From Whitmania pigra (Eukaryota > Annelida > Clitellata > Hirudinida > Haemopidae), in the NCBI GenBank assembly GCA_021613335.1, contig JAJTWR010000365.1:2371001-2435000 (forward strand): a stretch of 64,000 nucleotides of DNA, read 5' to 3'. The position numbers and the translations under genes are program-made. Positions 49,901 through 60,733 of this stretch are shown one piece after another; within the stretch, counting starts at the first letter, position 1, and each line of letters starts with the position of its first letter. Below the pieces are notes generated by a model. The model worked only from the letters and a program-made list of their open reading frames with translations, made no database searches and was not told where the DNA came from.

Positions 49901-52280
49901 ATATTCGACTTACAAACTTAGAACCACACAAGGAAATACCTGAAGGGTGTTATGATTGCGGAGATGGATTTTATAAACCTATCGAACATGTTGTTATAGA
50001 CTACAATTTGGATTACTTAAGATATGCAGGTAATATGTATAGAAATAATATCTTATAATACATTGCAATTATTGATATTAGAGATGCAGATAGATAATTT
50101 TTTAATCGCGATTAACAATTCAATTACTTTTTTTAATCGTAGTTAACACATTTTTAAAAGCACCATCTTATATTTAAATTTGTCTCAATATACTTCATTT
50201 CTACACAAAAATATATTTCATTCATGGAAAGTAATTTCTAAAGTTTTTTTGTGGCACAATTTATAGTCCATATCCAGTTGTTAAGGCAAACGAGTCTGTT
50301 TATGTTGTCCGGAGAAGGGAGGCACGTTTGATGTTCACAACATGTCAGAAAGGGAAAATAAGCGTTCACATGACACAATGGTCGGACAATCTAAGTATAC
50401 TGTCTTGATTCTTTCTGCTTGATCATTTGCAATGTGGAATTCTAGCGATTGGAGACTCAGATTTCTGGTTGGGTTTGCTTTGTTCAGTTTGAAGCTCCAC
50501 ATCATTTGCAAGACTATACTTTAAAACAGTGGTTCTCAAAATTATTATCTTTTTTCCTTTTCTTCTGAACTTCGCCCCATAATTTCATCAGGCTCCAATT
50601 GTGCAGGAAATTATACAATTAATTTTTGTAATTTTATTACGTAATATTCAACTCCAATTCCACCCCCCGGTCCGCGGCGAAAAAAAGGTTGAGGACCACT
50701 GCTTTAAAAGACCATCAACTTTGAGTTCTTTTGATAGAGCAACTTCTACACCAGACTCGTCGAGTGCTTTCCTGACTGATAATTGATGACTGAGCTGCAC
50801 ATGACGGCACTTCTCTGAATAGGTCATCTATAATCATTATATAAGTCACCAGACACATGAATCTATAACTGGTCTGGATGGAAGCACTTTGATGATATTG
50901 TTGTAACTCTGGCCGGAAGGTATCAGTAAATTTTTATGATTGCAGAGATTTATTGATTAAGCAATCTCGACATCGTTGGCATAACAACTGAGCAAGAGTT
51001 CCGTCGCGTAACGGCATGGGCTCCAAAATATTTTCAATTATTCTGAGTTTTTCCCACTCAGATTCATTTACAAGACATAAATTATGCTTATGATTTCGAT
51101 TGTCGAAAACTGCTTGGATTGCTGCTCAATTTCTTATTAACCGCTGGATCATTTACAGAGTGGAATTCCAACGAGTGGAGACATCCTCTATGAGAGACTC
51201 GGCTTTCTGATTAAGTTTAGCTTGTTGTTTGAAGCTCCATGTCATTTGCGGGCTATGCTTGAAATGGCCAACAATTTTTCGTGCTTTGGCAGAGCAGCTT
51301 CTACACCAGATTCGTCAGGTACCTTCCTGATTAATAATTGAAGAGAGTGAGCTAACATGGCATGTGCTGAAACGGCAACATCGTTTCTGCAGCAATCACA
51401 TTTCGTGCATTATCTATGGCAAAAAAAAGTGAAAAAATAGTACTTACACAATATATGAAAAAATATAAGCATTATAAAATAGGGAGTTACTTTCCGATGA
51501 CCAGATATAAACTTCCTTTCATTTTAACCTCGGATAGGTGAGGGAACTTCATGCATAGTTAAAGTGGTTATCTGCTTTCGATAAAGCTTTAATGACAATA
51601 TTGCAATGGCTTTCTTGGTAATGGTAATGATATCATCAGACCTGCGTCCCTTTTACTTCAAGCTAGCTTGGCTTGGATGGTGTTTTATAATTTTATTAAT
51701 AATTCGTTTATTTATTAAAACTATTATTATTATTTATTAAAACTTTCAATGTTTCAAGCTTGAGAACTCCAAGCTCTTATATCTTTGCAATATCTAAAAA
51801 AATAATAAAAATGTAATTATGTATACATTATAAAGCCTTAATTCACGCGTGTTTTAATAAATAAAATGAAAAAAAGTATTTTCCTACTAGTACTACATAA
51901 TTAATTAATACCATCATTGTTTTATATTAACTAACAAACTTATTGGTAATAAATAGTAAATATACTGTGTTTACTGGAATAAAATTAACCTTAAAAACTA
52001 ATATTGGCTTCTTATAAATTAACTATTGTTATTTATTAGTATATCCAGATACACGTGCTGATTTTATAACCTGTATGAATGTGTGGTATTGAATAAGAAC
52101 CTCTAATTCATGTAACTTGGACGTAATCTTCAATCAGTTTTTATTTGAAGAAACTTAAGGTTATAACATTACTTAATGTGATTTTCTTTGCAAAAAACAG
52201 ACGAAGATGAGAGCGAGTGGATTATTAATAAATGCAGGAAGCAGAAAGATGAATACATAACATGCAAGCGTGATGGGTGA
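47000..52280 (+). CDS. MORN5: MORN repeat-containing protein 5
   Basis: Five coding exons: 47000-47046, 47259-47406, 49313-49421, 49898-50029 and 52201-52280. Phases are continuous and give 171 residues (human 161). The N-terminus [16 protein letters not shown] precedes MORN repeats of the form [14 protein letters not shown] and YVGKWVHG. The family core [19 protein letters not shown] and the C-terminal [14 protein letters not shown] and [10 protein letters not shown] follow. The start is the ATG at 47000; an upstream ATG at 46987 opens a different frame. MORN5 is known mainly from ciliated tissue and testis; the molecular role is unsettled. Intron 4 (2.2 kb) holds a hAT MITE and two hAT relics. 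Intron 2 holds a candidate alternative last exon. Intron 1 has two perfect CRE palindromes. Intron 3 (476 bp) shows nothing recognisable. Confidence 0.94.
47092..47099. promoter_or_regulatory. CRE palindrome TGACGTCA (first)
   Basis: An exact 8-bp cAMP response element core lies 46 bases into MORN5 intron 1. Established knowledge: CREB/ATF/CREM factors bind this sequence. Whether it works here is inference. Confidence 0.45.
47174..47181. promoter_or_regulatory. CRE palindrome TGACGTCA (second)
   Basis: A second exact CRE core, 82 bases from the first, still within the 212-bp first intron of MORN5. Confidence 0.45.
48342..48461 (+). CDS. MORN5: Candidate alternative terminal exon of MORN5
   Basis: A 120-base segment follows a good acceptor (TATTCCCATAG) and is open in phase 0, the phase left by exon 2. 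It codes 39 residues including [17 protein letters not shown] and ends at TGA 48459-48461. AATAAA follows at 48477-48482. Used as a last exon it would give a 104-residue MORN5 isoform whose tail replaces the conserved C-terminal half. The YFENGKLKA stretch resembles the MORN-2/YwqK-type repeat. No transcript evidence is available, so this is a prediction. Confidence 0.45.
   Translation, partial: LHFIEYFWKMISNKGGKTYFENGKLKAYNEGLFDLEVVV
48477..48482 (+). promoter_or_regulatory. Poly(A) signal AATAAA after the candidate exon
   Basis: Exact AATAAA 15 bases downstream of the TGA of the candidate alternative MORN5 exon. Confidence 0.45.
48613..48807 (+). mobile_element. tRNA-derived SINE, best-preserved copy
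   Basis: The head contains a pol III A box (GGTTAGCCGAATGGGTTA, 48618-48635) and B box (GTGTTCGAAACCC, 48678-48690) at tRNA-like spacing. A body with two GGCGCTATATAAATG-like blocks follows, and it ends in a short tandem TTACAATTACAATTACAA tail. It lies in MORN5 intron 2, sense orientation. Other copies are at 25500-25605 and 45525-45645. Confidence 0.75.
48855..49030 (+). repeat. Copy of an unnamed dispersed repeat
   Basis: GACGTAATTTAGAGAGGG, then two successive blocks of AAAAAAGGTCATCTC and GGTTTGCTTCCCTCCCC or TTAGCCCCCTTCG, with GAATTTTGGCTATAAGCAAA between them. Longest of the three copies in the window; directly downstream of the SINE in MORN5 intron 2. Confidence 0.55.
50401..50830 (-). 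pseudogene. hAT transposase relic, copy A (split by a MITE)
   Basis: Diverged minus-strand copy of the relic at 51110-51365. It is interrupted at 50527-50701 by a hAT MITE. Shared blocks on the plus strand include GTGGAATTC(T/C), TTTGAAGCTCCA(C/T), ACTTCTACACCAGA(C/T)TCGTC and CTTCCTGA. Confidence 0.6.
50527..50701 (-). mobile_element. hAT MITE with perfect 8-bp target duplication
   Basis: This 175-bp element begins CAGTGGTTCTCAA and ends TTGAGGACCACTG. It is flanked on both sides by CTTTAAAA (50519-50526 and 50702-50709). Reversed, its right half matches the start of the MITE at 2416-2712. It sits in MORN5 intron 4, inside an older hAT relic. Confidence 0.88.
51110..51365 (-). pseudogene. 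hAT transposase relic, copy B
   Basis: The minus strand reads [20 protein letters not shown], then [20 protein letters not shown], a stop, then MIQRLI. This is the KARKIVxHFKHSx...LIxDVxTRWNST block of ZBED-type hAT transposases. It has several stops and lacks the MITE present in copy A. Confidence 0.7.
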
Positions 52281-52545
52281 ACTGTTATTATGACGGATCA
52301 AAAAGTTTATTATATTTTATTTCAAGTTTTTAGTTTTGATTTCCTAATTTCCAAGCTTGAGAACTCCAAGTTCTTATATCATTCGTTTGCATTAAAGGAT
52401 TCTGAAGCCCGGAATGTCTCTATTGTATCTTTACTAATGTGTTCGTTTATTGCTATAACTAACTAGGAAGTATGAGTGACTAACTTGGGAATGGATATGG
52501 AGTGATTATGCGTAAAATTGGAAAATCCAGTTACAATGTGCAGAA
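52281..52545. other. Downstream flank of MORN5
   Basis: AT-rich 3' flank; no clear AATAAA. The phrase TTGAGAACTCCAAG(T/C)TCTTATAT occurs here at about 52355 and also in intron 4 at about 51760, a short direct repeat. Confidence 0.4.
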
Positions 52546-53000
52546 GATGCCAACAGACCAAACGGGTATGATTAAGAGTGATCAACAGAGATGAAAGCGT
52601 TTGGAATTGTACAAAGCATTGATGAGACCATTGGAGTACTGCATACATGTATGGAATCTCCACTTGAAGAAGGATATTGAAACTTTGAAAAGAAGAGTAA
52701 CAAGGAGGATTAGAGGTCTGGGAAATCTGAGTTACGAAAACATATTAGAAAGATTTTATCAGGACGAGATAATTTAAAACCTGAACATTTTTTGAGGCCA
52801 CAAAAAGCAGTTCAACAAAAGATTATGGATGTAAGCGTGAAGGTAATGGGTAACATAACCGTAACGGCTACTCTCAATGATAGTTACCGCAGCAAACTAG
52901 TTAGTCTTTAGAATGTTAAAGTGCTTGATGAGGAGACAATATATGCAGATTCCGTAGAACTATTTAAAATAAGACTATCAAAATTCGGGTATTGATTGAA
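52546..53000 (+). pseudogene. LINE RT tail remnant (CR1/L2-like)
   Basis: The plus strand gives ELYKALMRPLEYCIHVWNLH, then LKKDIETLKRRVTRRIRGLG and NLSYENILERFYQDEI. After frame changes it ends ETIYADSVELFKIRLSKFG before TAT TGA. This matches the YKxLVRPxLEYxxxVWxPxLKKDI...QRRxTRxIxGLxxLSYExRL and final SFKxRLD blocks of CR1/L2 LINEs. Broken by stops. Confidence 0.6.
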
Positions 53001-53144
53001 ACGAAAGATTGGTTTATCATTTATTACTGGTCTTCTTAAACCACTATAAATAAATGTTATGTTAAACTGTAGGACGAGAGATTTTCACTGACATTAAACT
53101 AAACACTGTACAAGTATTTTGCAGACTTGCAGTATTTTAAGTGG

Positions 53145-53600
53145 TACTGATACATAACACTTTTAATAAAGCCGATACATTGAATAAACATGACTCTGAG
53201 TTTCAAATAATTGAAACGCTGATTTCGTTATCTTTGGTGACATCTATGAACAAAATTCAGGTGCTCAGTCATGAAAATATGCTACTCAGACATTACTTTT
53301 CCGCGCACACTAAAAAAAATAGAGGGAACGTTGGAATAGTCGCTAAAGAAACTTAGACATAGAAAAATATGACTTTCAGTGACTAAGTCTTTTTTTATAT
53401 TTATTTCAGGTATGTAACACTTAATTAAACGGATACATTTAATAAAAAAAAAAGCTTTGAGTTTCAAATGACACTGGTTTCTTTGTTATATTGGTTTAGG
53501 AGCGCAGACGTGAAAATGTGCCGCGCAGATGCTATTTTTTCCGCGCACGCTCAAAACAAATTAGAGTGAACATTGATCACCTCCCAAGCGACTTCCTTGT
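53145..53600 (+). repeat. Diverged tandem duplication, unit about 270 bp
   Basis: Bases about 53155-53345 and 53420-53585 are related. Shared blocks include CTGAGTTTCAAAT/CTTTGAGTTTCAAAT, GTGAAAATGTG or TGAAAATATG, TTTTCCGCGCAC and TAGAG(G/T)GAAC. No coding potential was recognised. Confidence 0.5.
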
Positions 53601-54118
53601 CAGAACTTACTGGAGAGTACCAAGCAAGAAAATTCACCTTTATTGTCACATTTCAGAAGAATTGGCTTATTTTATATTTTTATAACGGCTCTTCCAATAA
53701 TTTCAATGCACCGAGTAATTTCAAGACATCACATAAGCATGGTATAAAAAGTTTCTTGTATTTTCTCTGCGACTGGACAGGCGACAAAAGAACACTTTGA
53801 TGAAACAAAAAAACCAGCACGATTTCTAAGAGGTGATTTCCCGGGATAATCAAATAGTTACACATCACAGTAAAACGTAACTATATCCGAATTACTAATG
53901 AATTATCATGAAATAGTGTAGCGCACTTATGGTTTCCATTCCGACTTTATACACGCATGCGGTCTTTCCAAGCGGGGTTAATAAATTGGTGACCCCATAA
54001 AGTTTTATGCACATTACCATTCATATTTTTGTGCGTGCCTCCAAATCCTCACGGTACATAGGACTATTTGAAAGTTTGGAGGGTCCTTCAGAAGTTCGCG
54101 ATCAAGAGGTCGAAAAAG
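53601..54118. other. Intergenic between MORN5 and EXOSC1
   Basis: No recognised gene or repeat. The ORFs at 53573-53800 (plus) and 53680-53868 (minus) overlap antisense to each other and have no family likeness. Confidence 0.4.
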
Positions 54119-54124
54119 TTTATT
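54119..54124 (-). promoter_or_regulatory. Poly(A) signal AATAAA for EXOSC1
   Basis: Minus-strand AATAAA about 105 bases downstream of the EXOSC1 stop. Confidence 0.5.
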
Positions 54125-54228
54125 TTAAATGCCACCTCGTACGTTTCACCCATCTAAACTTGAACTCAACCAAATATTTAACTTGTTTGATATACTAAAC
54201 CAACGATAGTTCAGTTTAACAATTTCAA

Positions 54229-56036
54229 TTATTTGTTAGGCTTTCTTATATACCGCTTCTGTGGACAAGCCACTTTCCTACTTTCAGTCACTCCAGTTTT
54301 AGGACATCTCATCTCTTTGTAAGAAACAGGTTGCATGGGGACTCCTAGTAAAAAATCAATAATTACACTTATTCTTTCATAAAATGCAATGATTAATAAA
54401 AATGTTAATAAACCTTCTTCACTCATTGCAACAACAACACCAAGTTCATTTTCTGCTGTACTTAATAGAAAGCCAAATATGTTATCCATTGATACCTAAT
54501 ACAAACATCAAGGAAAGATACATGTACATGTAGGTATATTCTATGTTTCAAAGCTAATGAAATTCTCAAAATCTATATAAATAAATTACATATTTTTCAC
54601 AAAATTAAACATTTTATAATCTGCAAGGTATAGAACATATATGCATGTCAAACATACAACTCTTGCTATAATGTGATCACCAATTTTGAAACAGCTGTCC
54701 ATTTCAACCTAAAAAGAATTTCAAAAAATGATAAATAATAATATAAATTGTAATAATTTTAAATATTATTATGCTTGTACATTAAATGTTAAAAAATTGA
54801 GACATAAATTGGGCCATCATGAAAGTCACGTAACATTTTCTAGAGTTACAAGACATAAATTACAAATGACTCCAGCATTACTTATAAAATATACTTGACA
54901 CAAATATATTTTTATGAATACAAATGAAAAAAAGTTGGCATTACATAAGCAATAGTATGCAAATTTTGAAAGATTAGGATGACAGTTGAACTAAGAAAGC
55001 TTGTAAGGCAGCATTTGTAGAGGGCCTACAAATTGAGCAGAAAACTTTCAATGAACCAAGGAAACAGCTATCAAGCATCATTACAATGTTCAAGGATGTA
55101 TTTGCTAAAATCCAACTTAAAGTAAAGGCTTGTGCACTAACTACCCTAAACTAGAATCTCATGCAACTTAGAAGCAACATAATCGGGAGAATATGTGATT
55201 TAAATAAATAATATTTACTTTATCCTTATCTGTCATTGTGACATCTTCTTTCCTGAAAAATATAAATATTATTAAGGAGGTCTAACTTCAAAAATTAAAA
55301 TCTTACCTAAGGTACCCTGTGAAAGAATTTCTCAATATTGTGGTATCCACCATTAAAATTCTACACTGACAATATTTATGTGTTATTCTAACTACCTATA
55401 AAAAAAACATTGCTCAATTAGTCAGTTTGATTCAAAGCATCTTTATGCCAATATGTAAAATCTGTAAACATTAGCACTCACTTGACCTGTGACTAATTTG
55501 CCTACTTCCGGAACCAAATCAACACTTTTTGGGTTGATGACATTAATTATTATCTACATGGGATCAATCACAATAATAACTGTCAGTTTGAACAAACATT
55601 TAAGATCATTTTGTTAAAATCTGAGTATGAAAAATAAAAATCCCTATCGTTTACTTAAATAAATTACATTTCTACCGTTTTGGTGTCATCTTTGAATTGT
55701 TTCCTGACTTCGAGCTTCCCAGCCACGCTGGATATTATGTCATTCCCAATTACGTATGCTCCTTCTCCCACATCATAGCCTTCCTTAAGTTGACCAATTA
55801 TTTTACCTGAGCGTAAAATTAATTTTCAGACTACAATATCGTACCCTACACTAACAAACCACATAAACTACAAAATAATACTCGTAAAGTAAAATGTGCC
55901 ATAATCTAGATAAAGCATAAAGTTTCAATTATTTGAGTGATCCATTGAGTGATTCAAATATGTGAAGTGAGTGAGTGAATTGATTAGTTCAAATAGTTGA
56001 AGTACCTGGAACAACGTAGTCGGCAAGCATTGTCAT
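54229..56036 (-). CDS. EXOSC1: RNA exosome cap subunit CSL4 (EXOSC1)
   Basis: Eight exons: 56006-56036, 55676-55806, 55482-55553, 55307-55395, 55219-55252, 54661-54708, 54414-54495 and 54229-54344. Phases agree throughout and give 200 residues (human 195). Recognisable stretches: the N-terminal VVPGKIIG; VPEVGKLVTGQ at the start of the S1-type RNA-binding region; LRKEDV, FKIGDHIIA and LLSTAENELGVVVA; and the C-terminal EMRCPKTGVTESRKVACPQ, where two Cys are kept. CSL4 is one of the three S1/KH cap proteins of the RNA exosome and helps feed RNA into the barrel in nucleus and cytoplasm. Two possible start ATGs lie six bases apart (56036, 56030); the first was used. It faces TMEM143 head-to-head across 1.13 kb. 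The largest intron here is under 600 bp and holds no recognised element. Confidence 0.94.
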
Positions 56037-57169
56037 TCTTGAATGCGCCAATTATCACCTATGGCTTGCTCAGTTTCGAAAGACGTAAATAAAAACAGAA
56101 AACAAAAGTATATAAATATGTTTATACCAAATTTTATTGAAAATTAAAAAATTTATTATTATTCAAAGTAAATTTCAAGCTTCCTTGCAATATTTGTTTT
56201 ACAGTCATATAAAATTTATAAAAAATAACATTTGTTTTAAGCCAAAAATTAAAGCATTAATTGCTATTTTTATATTTTAGTTATCTAAGTTTTTTGTAGA
56301 CGATTAAAGCCCCTGTAATGGGAGAGGGATGAACCGCAAAAAAAAGAACTATGTTTTGTACCGAAAATGACGTGCTTTAACTTATGCCGTCCTATAAAAA
56401 AATAATTTTTAAATAAATATAAATTATGTACTAGAATTCCATCCACCAACAATAGCAATTGAAGTAGACCTGGGAGTCGCCAGCCGATTTGTAGTTAAGC
56501 CGAGCCAAGCTTAATAATATAGCAGCCGCCGCAGATTTTTAAATCCTAAGTCGCCACTGATTTTACAGCAAAGTCGGATTCGATTGTATTCATACCTGCC
56601 AGTTTTAAGCGTTTGATTCATTAACATAAAATGTGTGGGAAACTCCTCGTTAGTACGCACATTTCAGAAGGAAAGGATCATCCGAAACACCTACACGTTT
56701 CTTCTTTCTTGTTCTATTTCTGCCTTCTCAGATACAGGAATGTCTTTTCAGCTTTTTCAAGGGGCAAACAGTCGTAAAACGTCAGACATAATTTGGGAGT
56801 CATGCTAAGTAAACTTAGACCCAACCAACATTCAAGACACATCTCTTCCCACACCAACCAAGGACGGAGCGCCGCTGACGCTTGTGGCGTCTACAAATTC
56901 ACATATTAAAACTTTAGGAGATTAAATTTTTCATTCTATCGTAAACTCAAAAAAACTGAATTTCTCTTCAGACTTTGATTAAGGTTGTACAAATTAGCCC
57001 TGAAATGATGGAATTATAGCAAAATAATTGCATTCATCAATAAAGTTGCAAAATCTTCCCCTTATTGCAACTCCTCCCTCATGCTTCCTCATGATTAGGG
57101 GCTTTAAGCGACTTCTTTTTACCTAAATTCGACTAGCTTCACTTTTACTCCATCACATTAGATGTGGTC
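56037..57169. other. Divergent intergenic region, EXOSC1 / TMEM143
   Basis: Both genes are transcribed away from this 1.13-kb stretch, so it should contain both promoters. It has a GC-richer patch around 56460-56590 with CCGCCGCAG. No TATA box, CpG island or known element could be assigned. No repeat family was recognised. Confidence 0.4.
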
Positions 57170-60100
57170 ATGGTCATGGCAGGTCTCTTGGCTAGCAGGA
57201 GGGTTACGCTATTAATTTCACTGAATGCGGTACGACAAGCTTGTAAAATGTATTTGTTTGTAAATTTGATGTTCATTTTATTTAGTACAACTTAACTTAG
57301 AAATATTTGAATGCATTTTGGCCTGAGAAGTTGCGAAAATTTGATGAAATTTATTATTTTTTGTGACATTTATGGTGATTTAAAGGTAACTGTAGTTTTT
57401 GATTTTTTAAGAAGCCGAGTGGATGGGTTTCCAAGAAAGGATTTTCTCTAAATGCCACAAATTCTGCTAGGTTTCAATGGTTTTTGGCGTATAAGTTATC
57501 GAAATGTCTCATTTTATGTATCTTACTTAGATTTATCCCCTTATCTTCCAAAACACTGTTCAAAAGACTTACTACAGAAAAGGGAAGTAACGAGGAATCA
57601 TTGAAGTTATTTGAAAAATTTGCAGCTGGAGTCAATGGCGTTTTAACTAAGCAAAATGCTACTCTTCTACCTGAATTGAAAGTTTGTAATTTGCTTATAT
57701 AATTATGCAGCACTTTTAATGTCATTCTTTTGAAGAAGCTTGTAAAATTTGAATGTGGATATATTATTGGAGATACTATATAATTGGTAAGGCTTGTAAC
57801 CTTTTGCTACAGCTAATTAGGATATTTTGATGTATTTGCAAGCACCATTTGACCTATCAAAAGGGAATTTAACTTTGATCATGAATATTTTGGCATAGGT
57901 TTAAAAATCACACAATTTACACAATTATCTTTTAATTTACCAGTGATTTTACATCAAAATATTATTTATAACTTTCATAAGATTGTGATTAATTAATGTA
58001 AGTATTTGTGGATCAGTGGGATTTCATTGATGATACCATTACTGTTCTCTCAAGGTACTCATCACTGAGGACCTCTTCCCATCCAGGAAATAATTGTCAT
58101 TACTAGGCCTGCAAAAGCTGATTATTGTAATAAGTCTCTACATAAATGATTTCACATCCAGAACTTGCTTATATAAAAGTACTGATAGTTTACATTATTA
58201 TAGATAGTTCTGGAAAGAAATAAATGATATTGAAAAGGAAAAAATAAGGGCAATTTAAAGAATTTTCAGAGATATCTAGGAGGGTTAGTTCCTCTGGAAA
58301 GATTATAAGCCGTTATTTGAATGATCCTGTAAGTTATGAAAACAAAAGTGTTTCCAGGAAAACAAAAACTTCAGAGACGGGTCATCCTCTAAAAAGCTTC
58401 CAAGAGGTCTAGCTCAAGAGATAATTAAAAAATAAATTAAATTTTGAGTTGATGGTAAAGATTCAGATGCCCTCAGAGGAGTGGTTTTTAAAGTTTAACT
58501 AAATAAAATAGTCAAAAGAGTGTATGTATTTGGATAAAAACTGGGACTACGCTGTTTTTTCCAAAGAAAAGAGGTTGTCTTTGAATGGACAAGGTGGCTT
58601 AAAATATTATTCTCATGTCAGAGAGTCCTAAAAAAGAAATTTTGGAAGTGACTCTATGTTGGTCTGGGCTTCCATTTCTACTTGTAGTATATAATAAAAT
58701 GTGGATGTACTACAGTTTGATTGTCAGGGACCATTAAAACACAATAATTTCAAACAAAAGTTTCATTACATATACTTTTCTAATATCAATAAATGGAAAG
58801 GTAGCCCACTTAATGCCACCAAAATTTTGTTAGCTTGTAAGGACCATCCTACTGTAATTAGTAATTTAATAACTATCTTCTCATGATAATTTGTGAGTAT
58901 ATTTTTTAATTATCAACCATGATTTTTTATATTTTTTATGGTTAATATTTTCAATCACTGTAGTTCACAAACAAGTTGGGACAAATAAAATAATAATGAC
59001 TGTTGGTCATAAATCAATCATTTCAATTTATGTCATAGTTTTTCTAATTTTCTCAACTTGCAGTGAATAACACATCTTAAAAACTTGTTACAATTTTTCT
59101 AAAACAGCTACTTTATGATCCCATAAATCCTGATGTCAGTACCAGAGCTGTTCAAATGTTTCAAAAACAAGAGTTATTGGACAGAGAGTTTTGGTTTCTT
59201 CAAAAATTTTCATCTCATCTAATTACTGCAGGCTTCCAGGAGTTGGATGAAAAATATTTGAAGAAGTCTTTTGTTATGAAACCTGTTGGACAAGGTGTTT
59301 TAGTAAGTTCTGAAATACAGCACTTTCATTTCAATATATGTGTAAACATATATATATATATTTATTTATTATATATACATAATTTATAATTAATTTAAGG
59401 CAAACTTGGATCCAGAAAGTTTTGAGGTACTCAGATGCTGGGTTTTGGGTGACTTTGATAATGGGTCGGCTTCCAATTTGTTTTGGACACCCACAATAAA
59501 AAATTGGGGATTTTTCCTTGAAGAAGGAGCATCTAACAAAATTTTCAAAAGGGTTGTGATTGCCAGTCGCTCAAAAGGGACATATAAGTTATCTCTGAAA
59601 CTTTTTAAAGACATACCTTCTAATCAGCTCCATTTATTGCTTCCTCCCCATGGTAATTTAAACATTGATTTAGTTTGAGTTTTAAAATAAGAAATTTAAA
59701 GTTTTAGATAAGTAATAACCTACCATATTTAAAATAATTTTAGGGGGTTTAAAGATGGATGATTCATATTGCAAGTTGCTTTATGTTACGTCTGGTTTGT
59801 CAGCATTTTTCTTGCTTTCAAGATATGTTGTTGCATGGCTGGTGGGCAATAGTCACCACCTCGACTATCTTCCAATTGGATTTTCTGCCTTTTTTGGCGT
59901 GGTTTCCATCATTTTATGGACAAACTTCAAACAGAGGCAAAAGAGATACCTCTGTGATGTTTTAGAAGTATTTTCCAATAGATGTGTCGTTGGTAATCAA
60001 AATTTGCTAGCCGTCATTTCGGATAAAGTTCAAGAAGAAATGCTGAAAGGGATTTTATTAACATACTTTTTTATGGTGCCTTCCAAAAAAATAGAAGAGT

Positions 60101-60733
60101 CTGTACCAGGTTAAATTGTGCTTAATAAATAGACAACTACATTCACATCAATAATGTAGATATTCAGTGCCTTTATTTATGCTTAGCTTCATATTACTTA
60201 TTACAAAATATCTGATTTGTTGACTTGGTAGGTTTTCAAATATCCATTTGATGACTTGAAATGTACACATGCTAATGTATACAAAGCAGATCTGTTGTCA
60301 GTTGGTTTCTGTTGCTGTAGCTTCACAAGCTTTTACAGTTCATCAGTTTTGTTGATGGCTCTATAATTACTTCTATTACTTAGCAGATCAACAAGGGATG
60401 CAAGTCAAAGATTTGGAAACAATTATAAATGGCTGGAGCGAATCTCAAACCATGCAACAAATGAATTTTGATGTTCATGACAGTTTGGAATGGCTATCAA
60501 AAATGGGTCTCATTGAAATTAATTCACAAACTGGTGAAATTCTTCCATTACCTCTTTCCCATGCATTGAAAGTTCTACCAGCTGGTCATGATTTTCTTCT
60601 GCCTGTCAGAGTTGAAGAGTTTGATTTGTTTTATGGCAATTTACATGATTCTACAAATCTTGAAAAGCAAGATTTTATTGACAAGATTACTTTTGCTGTG
60701 TGGAAACAACTCAGCAAATTCAAAAGAAGTTGA
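57170..60733 (+). CDS. TMEM143: Transmembrane protein 143 homologue (DUF3754)
   Basis: Seven exons: 57170-57229, 57412-57470, 57531-57681, 59108-59302, 59400-59652, 59744-60109 and 60387-60733. Phases are consistent and give 476 residues (human 459). Conserved anchors are RFIPLSS, LLYDPINPD, FKRVVIASRSKGTYKLSLKL with FKDIP, and a hydrophobic pair at residues about 251-273 and 282-298. DUF3754 proteins are membrane proteins; human TMEM143 is assigned to mitochondria and its function is unknown. The Arg-containing, acid-free N-terminus (MVMAGLLASRRVTLL) would suit a mitochondrial presequence. Exons 1 and 2 are less certain than the rest because they are poorly conserved; they were chosen because they alone give the right phase into exon 3. 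Intron 3 holds a Tc1/mariner relic. Confidence 0.88.
58235..58900 (+). pseudogene. Tc1/mariner-type transposase relic
   Basis: In TMEM143 intron 3 the plus strand shows, across several frames and stops, KIISRYLNDPVSYENKSVSR (helix-turn-helix end and linker), then AVFSKEKRLSLNGQGGLKYY and SMLVWASIS. These correspond to the ISxFLxDPxxYGTKKSxGR, VFSDEKxFxLxGPDGxxYYW and SxMVWAxIS blocks of Tc1/mariner transposases. The catalytic Asp of FSDEK is Lys here, and the frame is broken. Confidence 0.72.
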
